Shown: piece after piece, positions 21,624 through 34,844 of the stretch
Layout: each line of letters begins with the position of its first letter
Position numbering within the stretch: the first letter of the stretch is position 1
NCBI GenBank assembly: GCA_947650285.1
Contig: CANTFL010000037.1
Span: 186,001-250,000 of the forward strand
Length of the DNA stretch: 64,000 nt
Reading direction: 5' to 3'
Source: Hyaloperonospora brassicae
Lineage: Eukaryota > Oomycota > Peronosporomycetes > Peronosporales > Peronosporaceae
Program-made: the position numbers and the translations under genes
Notes under the pieces: model-generated
What the model was told of the DNA's origin: nothing
Seen by the model: only the letters and a program-made list of their open reading frames with translations
Databases searched by the model: none

Positions 21624-24137
21624 CTAGTTGCCAGCTCCACTTTGTTCCTTCGTGAGCGATTTCTCGTACATCCCTATCAGCCCATCCGCCCGCAACAAAC
21701 GCAGTCAGCACCAAGGCCAAAACAACGCACAACACAGAGCATTGCTCGTACCTTCTCTTCGAAGCTCCGTGTGCCTCGCTTGCACATTTTCAAAACGAGC
21801 GAGGAGCGCACTAGCATCGATGCGCGAAGCATCTGGCGCAGAATCATCATGACTTGACGCACTCAAACGCGGTTGCTCTCCACTCTTCCGTAGCCGATGT
21901 GAGTCGCCATTTAGCGTCACGCGGCTGATGGCTGTAGTCATGCTTGTCACGCTCGCGAGCCGGTCCCGCAGCACCCGGAAGGCAGCGCTTTGGGGAAGCA
22001 GCATCAGTAGTCCGTACAGACTCTTGACCAGATCCGTATGGTAGTCTTCCTGAATCTCGAGAAGCTGCAGCCGCATTTGGATGAAGATCGGTGATTCCAG
22101 CAGCTGCACGAGTTTATCGATCTGCATGAGGAACCCGACGGACGCGTCAATGTCGGCAAATTTGCTGATAAGTGCTGCAGACAGCGTGTAAGATTGGGCC
22201 AGTAAGCAAAGGCTGAATGCTGCGATTGGATTGTGACACCACGATCGGAACAGTGCTGTGAACACTTCGACGTCGTCTTCCGATGCACGGGGCTGGAAAC
22301 TGCGACGTAAAACATCACGGAGGTGCTCCAACTCATTTGCTGTCAGCAAGATGAGGTTCAATGTTTGTACCATGACGGCGGCAAACTCGCTGTCGGCTTG
22401 GCTATTGAGGTAGACAGCTTCTGTGCCGAGCACCTTAGCAAATATGAGGTAAATGCTCTTCGAGTCCAGAAGTACACACAGCTTTCGCACGATCATGCTG
22501 CCACGCATCTCGAGCAACCGCCGGTCCTGTGCAAAAAGAAGCAAGATCGCATTGAGCACTTTCTCGAACTCGAACTTGTTGAGTGAAATGCGAGCTAGCA
22601 CTTCCAAGTCGAGCAGCACCACACTGTCAGAGATGTCTGACAGTGTCCGAAGCAGGGCAGGTAGCAGCTGACCAATATGTGCTGACAGCTGGTTGGGATA
22701 CTTTTCCAGTAACATCGAGATCCAACGCAATGCTGCCATGCGGGTAGGCACATGATCGCTACTGAGCTCTAACGTGAGTTTCTGCATGAGCGGCAGTAGT
22801 TCCACATCTTCGGTCGTCGACTTCACAAGCTGTAGTAAGTCATCATTGGCGCGCTCAGCCACCTGTCGAATTTCGTGCTCTGCGTCTGAGATGCAGTGCA
22901 TAATGGCAGCCAGCAGATCAGCGTAGAACTCCACAAGCTTCTCTCGCCCTAGATTCACAAACTCGTGCACCCAACTCACAGCAGTCAGTCGATTGAACCG
23001 CTCCTTGCTGTTGCACTGTCCCACGAGGATATCCACCATGCGCCCGAACTCGACATCTTCTGTCTGCTTGATTTCGCGCAGGAACTCTGCCAATGCACTG
23101 TCCGCTGCTTGTCGTATCTCACGATTGCCATCACTCAGCATATTGAACAACCCGTCGAGAAACTCAGGCAGCCAATCCAGCATATCAATATCCGGCACGG
23201 AATCCAAGACTGTGATCCAGCCGACCAGGAGTTGTCGAATGTACGGATTCGTCATGCGAATGTACTTGTGCAACAACGGGATAAACACATCGACGTCAAA
23301 GTACTCGCTTTCCGTCACAATGTCCTTCACCAATCGGTCGAGCAAATTCGCGCCGTTCTTCACGTCCACGTCCACGTCCGCAAACAGTTTGCACAGCCCG
23401 TCAAAGATCGGATTAAAGTACTGCAAAATGTGACCTCTCGCGACTTTTGCAATATTGTACAGCGACTCGCACGCATAGTAGCGCACGCGACTTTCCGGGT
23501 CGTCGAAACAGTGCAAGACGGGAGGCAGGAGTTTGTCCAGATACAAGTGCGCGTCATGCATGAGACCAATCGCTGTCGCCGCGAGGCCAATCAGCCCTCC
23601 TTTCCGATGATTTGCGTTCGACGAGCACGCAAAGTCATTGCCCAAGAGCTCAATAATGGCTGGAATCCGTTGACGACTGGGGTTCATCGCCGCTTGCGCC
23701 GCTGCTTCTGTTGCTGCTGCCGATGCAGTGGCCACGACCGACGACACGCCGTCCACACTGTCGCTCTCGGTGCCAGAGGCGGCCGACAGTGGCTCAGTAA
23801 TGGTCCGCGCAAGGGGCGAGTCGTACTGCACGTGGAGCTGGTGGTGGTGCTGCTGCTGGTGGAACTCGACCGACGCGGCGTTCTCCTGCAGCTGCTTGAT
23901 CAGGTTCTCCAGCTCCATTGCTGCCCCTTTGCGCTTGTCGTACGACCGGTCGCCCAAGTTGCGCAACAGCGTCGGCGTGAGCGGCAGCTGCACGGGGAAC
24001 TCTGCTGCGTCCAGCGCGTCACTGGCGCCGCCCGTACTACCGAACCCGAACGGCATTGCCGCCGCTGCTGCTGCTGCTGCTTGCGTCAGTGCCGACTGCG
24101 GTAACATGGGCGACGCGTCCGTCGAGTAGCAGCTCAT
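21624..24137 (-). CDS. VAC14: VAC14, scaffold of the PIKfyve/Fab1 lipid kinase complex
   Basis: About 811 residues. It begins after a short Ser/Ala-rich leader with 'LTPTLLRNLGDRSYDKRKGA', the conserved VAC14 N-terminus. HEAT-type repeats follow ('VRYYACESLYNIAKVARGHI' around residue 225), then the conserved 'Fab1-binding' block with 'DVDVDVKNGANLLDRLVKDI', and a long helical C-terminal region. VAC14 holds Fab1/PIKfyve and Fig4 together to control PI(3,5)P2 on endosomes and vacuoles. An intron is proposed at 21751-21674 (78 nt, GTACGA...GATAG), giving a C-terminus 'LRREGMYEKSL' and stop at 21624. Without splicing the frame would end at 21705 with a Cys/Trp-rich tail that looks like intron. 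The start is the ATG at 24137; upstream frame has no ATG. It converges with WDR76. Confidence 0.9.
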
Positions 24138-24879
24138 GACGGCGTGGCGGACGTGGGGGTGCGGCGGGTGCGTTGGTACACAATGTGTACACGAAATAGA
24201 CTGTACCACGCACGAGGTGAGCGTAGTGGTAGATCGATCGGGTCAAGAGCTGGTAAGGTGGTCAGGGCGAGCACTGATTGGACGAATCGAGCTTTTCGTG
24301 GCGGGACAGGAGGGGGGTGGGTGGGTGGGTGGTACACGAGCGTGTGTCGATGGGTTTGTTTGGTTTGTCGTGCGATGACTGGAGTGGGTTTTTTGGCCTT
24401 TGGGGCGTGTTGTTTGTGGTTGCGGTGACGCGCGATGGTCTTCTTTGTGGACCTTGCTTGTTCTCACGGGGTATGCGATTTTGGAGGTGCGTGCCGCGGG
24501 TCAGCGATGCGACTGGACTTGATCAAGACGTGATGTTCTTGTTGCGGAGCGAAGTGGGTTTTGGCGATATGATGATGCCCGGGACCCGAAGACAAATAAT
24601 TTTCATTACACTCGACCCGGTATCCGACTAATAAGCAGCACAACTTGCGGTCACACGCGAGCATACAACTATCAAGTGTGCGATATGCCTGTTGGCAGAA
24701 ACGGGCTTCCGTCTGGTCATGACGTCGTACCCTCGAGACGAAGCCTGTGTCGCAGACCGCCAAACCGCTGCTCTCCTCGTCACGAAGACAAAACGTGCCC
24801 ATATTCGTCCTACCCCGTCGCCAATCTCAAGCCATTCAGCCAACTTCCATCCTAAATCGTTCGCGTCGCTCGTCATCCA
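24138..24879. other. Intergenic, VAC14 upstream region
   Basis: The stretch lies between the VAC14 start and the end of the upstream thiolase gene, both on the minus strand. It is GT-rich on the plus strand and holds a strong G-quadruplex motif at 24312-24329. It is expected to contain the VAC14 promoter. No gene seen. Confidence 0.45.
24312..24329 (+). promoter_or_regulatory. G-quadruplex motif upstream of VAC14
   Basis: A run of six G is followed by three GGG runs, each separated by a single T, about 175 bp before the VAC14 start. Such one-base loops are the most stable kind of G4. Any regulatory effect is inference. Confidence 0.5.
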
Positions 24880-26551
<1,672 letters not shown>

Positions 26552-26579
26552 TCAATAGTGGGTGTGTGTGTGAGGTTTT

Positions 26580-26984
26580 TTACCACGGCGACAGCCCAAT
26601 GAGACGAGTCCCCAGAGCGGAGAACGTGTGCACGGACAAGTCCTCCGTGACACGAGGGACGTCTGCGTCAGCTTTTTGCCAATGGTCGACTGGCACAAAC
26701 CGTGCCTTGTACCGGCGTAGCTGCTCGCGTGCGTACGTGCGGTTCATGGCCGTAGCGGGCAGAAACCCCGTGTAAATGACCTCACGTGGACACGTGCCCA
26801 CGTGCTTGTAGCTGTTGGCATGTGGAATGCGCCAGTCAAAGAAGATCACACTGCCGGCTCGACAGCTGATGTGGCGGTAGCGATCGATTACCGCACGGTC
26901 CTCTTGCATGCGCAGCGGCGAAAAGTCGCCAAGACAGACCTGCGGACGACCGGCAGAGCTACCGAAGTCTTCTTCGACCACTGC

Positions 26985-27016
<32 letters not shown>

Positions 27017-27869
27017 TACCCACTTGCTGTCTAATAGCCGCATAGGCAGCGAATTCCTTGTGGAAACCCGGCACGGCTTCAAAGCCACCAGTGTTGGGCT
27101 CGGTGTTGTCGGTGAGCACAGTGATGCACTGAATCGGTCGCCACCGAGGGACGCGCTTGCCCGAGTCGTACATGTTGGACGGACAGCAATCCCAATGCGG
27201 CGTCAGGGACCGCTGCATCGGTCGCGCCTTCTTCTTGTTGCCGTCCTTGGCTGCAAACTTGATCGAAACATCGTCTGGCACGCGGTAACAGACGCGGTTG
27301 ATGTACATGTATCCGCGTTTGCCATCAAAAGGTCCGAACGGGTGCTGAAAGTCTGGATGGTTCTGCGCGTACGTTGCTTGCCACAAATCCGTCATAGCTG
27401 CAAACACTTGTTCGTGCTCGGCCACCTTGAGTCGCCACGACGGATAAAAGAGGTCTAGGATGCCACCAGCACCGCCTGTGCTCGATAGCTTTTTCAGGTT
27501 GGCCCCCGTCTCTTGCAGATTCTCGTGGTCCTATCCATGACGTCACAACATAACACACAACGACCTCGCATGTCACAACCCGATTCGACGCAATACAGTT
27601 TGGCAGCACCATAGCGGCGACACAAAATGACATAATCGTCGCAAATCGACCCAAATCGTCGCAAATCGACCCAAAGTTTTCCCACGCACCACACCGTACT
27701 TGGCCAACTCACTGTGCAGTCCCTGACGCGCTTCTGCGACTTGGTCTGGCGTCAAGACATCTGGCACCACGAGCACGCCTTGCTCAACAAACTGCTGGAT
27801 CTGGTCGTCCGTCAGCAAGCGCTCAAGCACTGTCACAGCGCGGTCCTCGCCGTCGATTCTCTCGTCCAT
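26580..27869 (-). CDS. Phytanoyl-CoA dioxygenase (PhyH)-like Fe(II)/2-oxoglutarate oxygenase
   Basis: Two exons, 27869-27690 and 27530-26580, flank an intron of 159 nt (GTGCGT...GGATAG); the product is 376 residues. The N-terminal part has the PhyH-type 'LTDDQIQQFVEQGVLVVPDVL'. The iron site is 'HWDCC' (His172, Asp174) and the distal His297 in 'DWRIPHANS'. Arg309 in 'CPREVIYTGF' fits the 2-oxoglutarate ligand. An Ala run encoded by CAG/GCN-type repeats (near 27000) forms a low-complexity insert in the core. The substrate is unknown; the family hydroxylates lipids, small metabolites and others. The start is the first ATG before the conserved block. It is divergent from the longin-like gene, with 171 bp between start codons. 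Confidence 0.8.
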
Positions 27870-28040
27870 CGCTTTCGTCCTAGCCTGCTGCGACCTAAAC
27901 CAATGGCATTCGTTCTCTAGGATGTCGGACCCTCTATAGGTTCTCCGCAATACAGTATCGCTATCCTGCATCTTCCCACCGACCATCCCCTCCTTTTTTC
28001 CGAGCTTGAAGCAGGTAAACAACGAATCAAACCAATCCCA
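27870..28040. promoter_or_regulatory. Short divergent promoter region
   Basis: 171 bp separate the ATG of the PhyH-like gene (minus) from the ATG of the longin-like gene (plus). Both promoters and 5' leaders must fit here unless the leaders are spliced. A pyrimidine-rich run (CCCTCCTTTTTT) lies at about 27988-28000. Confidence 0.5.
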
Positions 28041-29471
28041 ATGCTACGCAATGTGCTCATTATGGCGTCCAGTGGCATCGTCCTCTTCTCCAAAGAGTAT
28101 GCAAACGCAGTTGCTCAGGTACGACTTGGGCGCACATTGTGCTGTGGTTCATTACGTACACTGTCCGTCGACTGCTACGACCCATCGACACAGAGTGCTA
28201 CGGACTCTGGGGGCGAAGCGGCGAGGAGCTCTACGTATCTCTCTAAACGAACCTAAATGTTCGGGAAATGTCGCTAAATTGTTCCCTTTTTCTCGCCTGT
28301 AGCCCCGACTCGTCGGTTCCCTCATCACGGCCATGCTCGAGTTTTCCACGAAAGCCATTGGCGCTCCAGTGTCGTACATCCAAATGTCGTCAAGTGCGTG
28401 GATTGTTTTTTTTCGCTCGTTGATTGAGCACCAAACGCTCTGTCGCTCCCGTCTCTTGTGTTTTTGTATGTGATGGATTGTTTCCTTGATGTTGTTTTCT
28501 TTGTTTTTGCTTCTGGTGGTGCTTCTCTGTGGTGGTGCGGTAGTTGCTGCCACAGTGGTCACGAATGACAAGCACAAGGTCTTCTGTGCCTTGTTCCACG
28601 ACCCAACGGACGGCGCGAGTTTCTCAGCGTTCGTGGCCCAAGAGTTGCTAGCAGCGTTCATTGCGCAGCACGGAGAGGAATTGGGCAATGTCGGACACAA
28701 CTTGCGGGACTTTCACCGCTTCCAGTACCAGATCCTGACCGTCGTGCGTGACTCGGTCAAGCCCGTTGTCCGGAAATGTGCGTAAATAACGTGATGAGCG
28801 CGTCGATACCTGTCTGAAACAAGGCGGCCTTTTTTTCCATGACGTGGTGACGAAGGTGCTCTGCTGCTGATGACGATGATGACGTTGTTGATGATGATGT
28901 ATGTGGACGCAGTGCAAAAACAACGCGGTATTCTGAAAGCCATGCTCGTAGTCAACGGCGCAGTGACGTGCGCGACAGGCGACGTCGATCCGATTGGCGT
29001 GTTGGCGAATCTTCAAGCGCTCGTGAACAGCTCGATCGATATGAGTACGTTGCATGGAGTCACTCGACCGTTTTTCATCCGTGTGCAGTCACGCACACTC
29101 ACATTGTTGTTGTCAATGGTGCAGTGTCCTTTTCGGGTGACGACGTCAATGCCATGACGATCCAGAGTGGACGCAACTCGTGCATCCAAGTAAGCGTTGT
29201 CGATGGCAACGACGTGTTGGTCGTCGTATTCAAGAAAGGCCCACATGCTACCAAGAACACGGCGGCAATCGAAGAGTGCGTTCGCACCTTACGTCACGGT
29301 ACGAAACGCAAAAAAGTTCGCGATGATTTGACGCGCCGATACATGGACATGATTGTATTGACTTTCTGCTGTCGTGCTTGCCCCGTGTGCTTGTGCTCAA
29401 CGTGTTTGCCATGGCTTTCGATTGTTGTAGTGTGCGTCTTAGCACGCACGCTACAACAAAACTCTCGGTGA
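28041..29471 (+). CDS. Longin-like domain protein of unknown function
   Basis: Six exons are inferred: 28041-28118, 28303-28393, 28544-28777, 28913-29044, 29089-29298 and 29431-29471. Donors are GTACGA, GTGCGT, GTGCGT, GTACGT and GTACGA, and all phases agree; the product is 261 residues. The first half looks like a longin/sigma-adaptin fold: 'MLRNVLIMASSGIVLFSKEY', 'GAPVSYIQMSS', 'VTNDKHKVFCALFHD', then a helix 'FVAQELLAAFIAQHGEEL'. The second half begins 'QRGILKAMLVVNGAV' and repeats a beta pattern ('VVVNGAVSFSGDD'), like a small roadblock/longin-type partner. Such folds serve vesicle-traffic and GTPase-regulating complexes. I cannot name the family. The last intron is optional because both readings stay in frame; the spliced one avoids an odd Cys-rich stretch. 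Confidence 0.75.
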
Positions 29472-30446
29472 TAGTGACTGCGACTCTCGGGTTTGTCGGA
29501 GGGTAGTAGGTAGTAGTAGTTGTACTACTACTGCTACTGCAGCAAACGTACAGCCCATACCTGCACATTCTAGTCAAAGCCCGCGAATACCTTGTGTCCG
29601 AATATTCGCTTTGGCTGTTACAAGATGTAAACACAAACAAAGGAATGTATTGCGTGTGTCGGGTGCTCTCCTGCAACGTTCTTTTGCCAGCAAGTGACCC
29701 ACTCACCAGTGCTCCTGTTGCCGCTGCGCAGTGGACATCGCTCAAACATGAGCTCTCTCTATCTCTCTCTCGTGTTTCTCTTCCTCGTCTGCTGACCACC
29801 GACTCCGACTTAAACTCATTGCATAGCGAGCAACAAGGCACCGACAACGACACGCAGTGGTGTTACTATAGGCACACGCGTTCGACTGCCGATCGCGTAA
29901 TCGAAGAAGAAGCTCAGACCCGATCTCAGTAGTCCAAGCTGCTCTCCACGTGCCAGACAACGTGTCACGTCATGTCGTGTCTTCGTCCAGCCATAGACAG
30001 TTTGTTTACTCACGTCGATGCGAATCCAATACCCTCTGAACGAGACGAGAGGCGTCTGTTTTGATTACGGGACACTCGAGCGCAAAGAGCTCGCCCGACG
30101 TCGGTGATCAGCCAATCACATTGCAAGACGAGCCACTCCTGCGTCTCATCTGTCCCTTTTCGCGGACATTCTGACGACCACAATCCCACGCCATCGTACC
30201 GGCTATACCCCCTACCCGCTCTACCAAAAAAGACGTGACAACAACGAGTCCCACCATTCATCGTCGTCTTCTTTTGTTTTTTATTATTATACGTATCGTT
30301 TGAATCGTAAATAAATATATAGATAAATGAATAAACAAATAAATAAATAAATAAGTTCGTAAACACAGCCGTCACAATCAAAAGCACGAGGAGCTCTTCG
30401 TCTATACGTCGTCTCGCTCCGTCTATCGCTCTTCTCGCTGGCCGCG
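29472..30446. other. Intergenic with AT-rich simple repeat
   Basis: No gene is supported. A run of AAATA/AAAT units (about 30297-30356) lies just upstream of the AFG1 gene, within its promoter or leader. CT/AG-rich simple sequence occurs near 29755-29775. Confidence 0.45.
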
Positions 30447-32018
30447 ATGCACCGCTTCGCTGCTCGTCGGGCAGCGTTCGTGCCACCGTCACACACCGTC
30501 TACCGCCACGTCCTGCACTGCAGCTCGACACTTGCGGCCGCGACGGGACCAAAGCCACAGAGTTCAGCGCTCTACACAGTCTACAAACAGTGTGTCCATC
30601 GCGGCGACGTGACGTACGACCCCATTCAGGTGCGCGCGGTGCAGTACTTGGACGTCTTGTTCAGCCATGTGGTGAAGTACGAGGGACCGGCTGTGGACGT
30701 GGTTCGAGCCCCGCCACGCTCGTGGATGTCGTGGTGGCAGACGCTGACTGGCAATAAGGACAAGACGGAAGGGAAGACAGAGACAGTAGAGGCGCCCAAG
30801 GGACTGTACCTCTATGGCGGCGTCGGCTGTGGCAAAACGTTCGTCATGGACATGTTCTTTGACCACGTGCCGGTCGAGCACAAGCTGCGCGTACACTTTC
30901 ACGCGTTCATGCTGGATATCCACAAGCGGATGCACGAGCTGCGGCAAGCGGGTTGTCGGGAAGATCCGATTCCACTGATTGCTAACGACCTGCTGGCCAC
31001 GAGCTGGCTGCTGTGTTTTGACGAGTTCCAGGTGACGGACGTGGCGGACGCGTTGATCTTGCAACGGCTCTTTTCCGCGTTGCTCAAGCGAGGAGTGGTC
31101 ATGGTCGCAACTTCGAATCGACCACCGAGTGATTTGTACAAGAACGGTCTGCAGCGAGAGCTGTTTATGCCGTTTATCGACTTGATTGGAGAGCGCTGCA
31201 ACGTCGTGTCGCTGGAAGACTCGACGATAGACTACCGCGTGCTGAAAGGGGCTGTCCATGGTGCAAACGTGTACGAGTACCCGATCACGCAGGACACGCG
31301 CGCATCGTTTGATTACGAGTTTGTCGCCCACTGCGGTGGCGAAGAAACGGTGACGACCCATGTGACCATACAAGGACGCAACGTGCACGTTCCAGAAGCT
31401 GCTGTGAGAGCTGGGGTGTGTCGCTTTTCGTTTATCGATCTGTGCGAGAAACCGCTTGGCGCTGCCGACTACTTGGCGATTGCCGAAGCGTTTCCCATTG
31501 TGTATATAAGTGACATCCCCTTGCTCGATGTCGAGCGGCTGAATCAATTGCGGCGGTTCATCACATTTGTCGACTGCATGTACGATCGGGGAGTGCGGGT
31601 ACGTTGTGTTGCCGTGACGTTATGGTATCTGTGCGTATGTGTGGAGCTGATGTCCGCTCGCGTTCGGTTCTTGTCCACTAGTTACACTGTCTCGCAGTCA
31701 CGAGCCCAGAGCGTCTGTACCACGTCGACGCTGACATAAAGTCGCACGTGGACGAAGCGTTCGCATTTGACCGCACGGTTTCTCGCTTGCTTGAGGTACG
31801 CGAGTGCTTGTACATTTCGATCTGCAGTCAACAATGATGCTTATACGTTTTATGGATTGCTACAGATGGGAAGTGAGGCGTACTTGCAGGCACATAGCGG
31901 TCGACATGGAAACGGTCAATCTCGTGAACGTTCGTTTGTAGCGTCTGGCAGCGCTGGAACTGCCAATGGGTCAGAAGAAAGTGTAGACGAAGATGAGCAG
32001 CTCCAGTTGAGCTGCTAG
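30447..32018 (+). CDS. AFG1: AFG1-family mitochondrial AAA+ ATPase (AFG1L/LACE1)
   Basis: Three exons: 30447-31598, 31682-31795 and 31866-32018; introns GTACGT...ACTAG (83 nt) and GTACGC...CTACAG (70 nt). The product is 472 residues. The basic N-terminus 'MHRFAARRAAF' suits mitochondrial import. Walker A is 'GGVGCGKT' (residues 124-131) and Walker B 'LLCFDEF' (Asp192, Glu193). A sensor region 'VVMVATSNRPPSDLYKNGLQ' and the family blocks 'RFSFIDLCEKPLGAADYLAIA' (region near 31420) and 'FAFDRTVSRLLEMGSEAYL' follow. AFG1 proteins assist turnover and assembly of mitochondrial proteins such as respiratory-chain subunits. The first intron's acceptor was chosen because it restores 'YDRGVRLHCLAVTSPERLY', the expected AFG1 sequence. 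The C-terminal 40 residues are acidic and variable. Confidence 0.93.
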
Positions 32019-33761
32019 TGCAGGAAAGTAGATACATCGCAATGAGTGCAACAAGCAAGTGCTGCTGCTCGTGAGTTCATCGGACAGCGTAACAAAACCA
32101 ATGCAGTCGTTAGAGTTGCTGGCTTGCTACCTACTGTCTTGCGGTGCTCAAGGGTACTTCAGCTGGATCGTGGCTGATCGAGCATGGTCGAAGGTAAGCA
32201 AACAATTCCAAAACGCGTTCCTTGAGATGCGCTGAAATGATAACACTCGGAACGAGGCCGTTAGTCTATGGCAACTACTTGCAGTCTTCAGGCTGAGGGT
32301 AACAGATGTAGATGCAGCTGTTGCTTTGTACAAGACTATACAATTGTTTGCCAGCATAATGAACTTTATTTCACCACAGGAACGTTTGCCTGATCGTCGA
32401 TCAAGTTGTACCGATGTACACCAGTGACAAAACGTAAACTATGATCTATAAACTTGTAACGAGCCGACGTCACTCTGGACAAAGTCTGAGACCTCTTTCA
32501 GATATGCGGGACCGATGATCTACATACGCATGACTCATTTGTCAGTGCAAGTGCTAACTGCCCCTTATCAGACATGTCGCCATGGAGATCAGCAGCGTCT
32601 TATGATCGGTAGCGACTGTTTTGCTCTTGTTCTATGCAACTGTATTGACATGCTTTACGTGCACCATACTTGACGAGGACAGTTGGCGTCGATAGGAAAA
32701 TGACGGCGGCACCGCTTTCGGTGCTTGCTATACACATCAATGTTGTTGTATCTGCCAAGCAATCAGCATCGTGGTGACTGAAAGTGCGAGTCGTTTGTCG
32801 CCATCTTGTTCATCTCGTGACCACTTTTTCTCTCTTCCTCATCCCCGTTATCAATTGATGACTGCATATTTGTTGTACAGTCGTGATCACCGAGACTGGC
32901 CTGAGCAAGACGTGTGCAGTTGCAAGCAGAACGAGCTGACAGGAATGACGAGCGCAATCGCCAATTGTCTGTATCGAACGCTAATCGCAGGCTTCATTCA
33001 GACCGATGCGCGCCAACGTTGAGCGTACTCGACGGATCGCATGCTTGTAACTTCGAGCTGACTGAGGTCAGTGAGCAGCCAAGTGTGGACTAACGACTGC
33101 AATCGCATAACGGATATCATGCTTGCAGCCACCAGCATGCAGACCCTTTGCTCCCGTTGTCAATATTCGTCACCTTCCACTTCACGCCACGTCATGTGGA
33201 GCTCAGCCCACCGCAAAAAGGATCAATGCGACTGCATCACGAGTAGCCCTGACTCTTGCTCGAATCCAAGCCCATATCCCCACCTCAGCAACCTTGCGTA
33301 GACAGATGGTCGACTTACTTGACGCAGCGAAGCTCAGAGAGGCCCAACGCTATTTTCTCACTCGTGGTCTCCATCCCACCTGACAATCGATCCGAACGAC
33401 GCTTTCAGACTATTTCCGCGCAGTCGCAAGTGGCCCATACTCATTCGTAAGCCGGAAGGCCATCGTCATCTTTGTACAGTCGGCGCCGCCTTTTTCCAGT
33501 GGGCTCACCAAAAGGTATCAACAACTTCACATTCAAACCTGTCTTTTGATCCAGAACCACTCCTTGGACCGCGATCCTTGGCCACAAACAGCTTCTCGAT
33601 AAAGTCTAGGATCGCCGATGACCACCGCTTGGCATAGTAACCGAATCGAGTAAGTCACACTACGGAACCGCCTGAGTTGTACATAGTTTACATGTGTTCA
33701 CATCCTTTCGCATACGCAGCATCATGACTGCATCACATCAAACGTCGTTGCAGCAGATCCT
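32019..33761. other. Intergenic, nothing recognised
   Basis: 1.7 kb between the AFG1 end and the end of the ZIP gene. Frames are short and resemble no family I know. No repeats of note were seen. Confidence 0.4.
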
Positions 33762-34844
33762 CTAAATGGAGCCGCTGAGGACGATCTGGACAGTCAGGAA
33801 CACCATGAAAGCAAATGCAGTGGCTGATATCGTCGTGGGAATCGACTTGGTGTCCTCAAGCGACTCGGGCAATAGCTCCTGCACCGCCACGTATGCCATG
33901 GCGCCGCCTGCAAATCCCAAACCACAAGGCAAGATCGGCAGCCACTGTTCAACAAACAGGAAGGCTGGTACAGCAAACACGGGTTGCGGCACGCTAGACA
34001 TGATGCACCACAACACAGCGTAGAAGACACTCAGTCCACGCGGCACGAGCGACAAGCTGATGGCCACGCCTTCGGGAATGTTGTGAATCGCCATGGTCAT
34101 GGTCACAATGTGGCCACGACGGATGCCACCTTCGCCACCAAACGACACACCGACGCCGATCCCTTCCGACACGGAGTGCAGCGTCATGACCGCCATGATC
34201 AGCAGCGCCTTGCGCGCGTCAATGCCATTTAGTCCACACACGGACACGTCGTCATAGTCTTCAAGAAACACCTTGGTGAACTTGATGAACAGGACACCCA
34301 AGAACGCGCCCAAGCAGAGGCGGTAGGTCACGGACACTTGGTAGTCCACTGCTTGAGGGAGGTACCATCCTTCGTAGAACAAACAGCCCGTTGCGGCCAT
34401 CATCATGCCGGCGGCCAAGCCATTGCAGATCCCGAGCCAGTACTTGTCCATGTCTCGAATCCAGTAGAACGGCAGTGCCCCGAGACCAGTGGCAACGGCA
34501 GTGAGCCACCCACACCACCACACGTAGTACACGTTCTTCCCGCCCCGGCCGTGATATCGCTGGTGCATAGGGTGGCTGTAGAACGTAACAAAGAGCATCG
34601 CTGCTGCCAGTGCATAGGCGAACCTTCGCGTGCGAGCCGACGTCCCCCCGACCAGAGGTTTCTCCCCACTCTCCTCCGCCTCTTTCGCACTGTCTTCTGC
34701 CCGTCGTTGGCCCACTGTAGCGACGTCGTGCGACGGACCTTTGGGCGTCCGGTGTGTCATCAGATCGCAACTGTTGTTCGCGGCAGTGGGGACGCCAAAC
34801 GTCTCGAGGTCGTTGACCGCCGGACACGCGGCGCTGGTCTCCAT
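33762..34844 (-). CDS. ZIP-family metal ion transporter
   Basis: The single-exon product is 360 residues, with eight or so hydrophobic segments after a polar N-terminus of about 70 residues. The ZIP metal-path motifs are 'TLHSVSEGIGVG' (HSVSEG at 223-228) and 'MAIHNIPEGVA' (HNIPEG at 254-259), in successive membrane helices as expected. A Gly-rich loop 'SFGGEGGIRRGH' lies between them. ZIP proteins carry zinc, iron or manganese into the cytosol. The lack of a long His-rich loop resembles the GufA-like/ZIP11-type or plastid/vacuole-type ZIPs rather than LIV-1. Subfamily and location are not fixed. The start is the first ATG; AG-repeat sequence (34894-34906) lies just upstream of it in the leader or promoter. 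Confidence 0.88.
   Translation of the reverse strand: METSAACPAVNDLETFGVPTAANNSCDLMTHRTPKGPSHDVATVGQRRAEDSAKEAEESGEKPLVGGTSARTRRFAYALAAAMLFVTFYSHPMHQRYHGRGGKNVYYVWWCGWLTAVATGLGALPFYWIRDMDKYWLGICNGLAAGMMMAATGCLFYEGWYLPQAVDYQVSVTYRLCLGAFLGVLFIKFTKVFLEDYDDVSVCGLNGIDARKALLIMAVMTLHSVSEGIGVGVSFGGEGGIRRGHIVTMTMAIHNIPEGVAISLSLVPRGLSVFYAVLWCIMSSVPQPVFAVPAFLFVEQWLPILPCGLGFAGGAMAYVAVQELLPESLEDTKSIPTTISATAFAFMVFLTVQIVLSGSI

Noticed and set aside
22965..24104. Long open frame on the plus strand (379 codons)
   Set aside because: It is antisense to VAC14 and has His/Gln/Val-rich composition without a domain, typical of a shadow frame.
30564..31547. Long open frame on the minus strand (about 327 codons)
   Set aside because: It lies entirely opposite the first exon of AFG1, whose protein is strongly conserved; the opposite frame has no recognisable domain.
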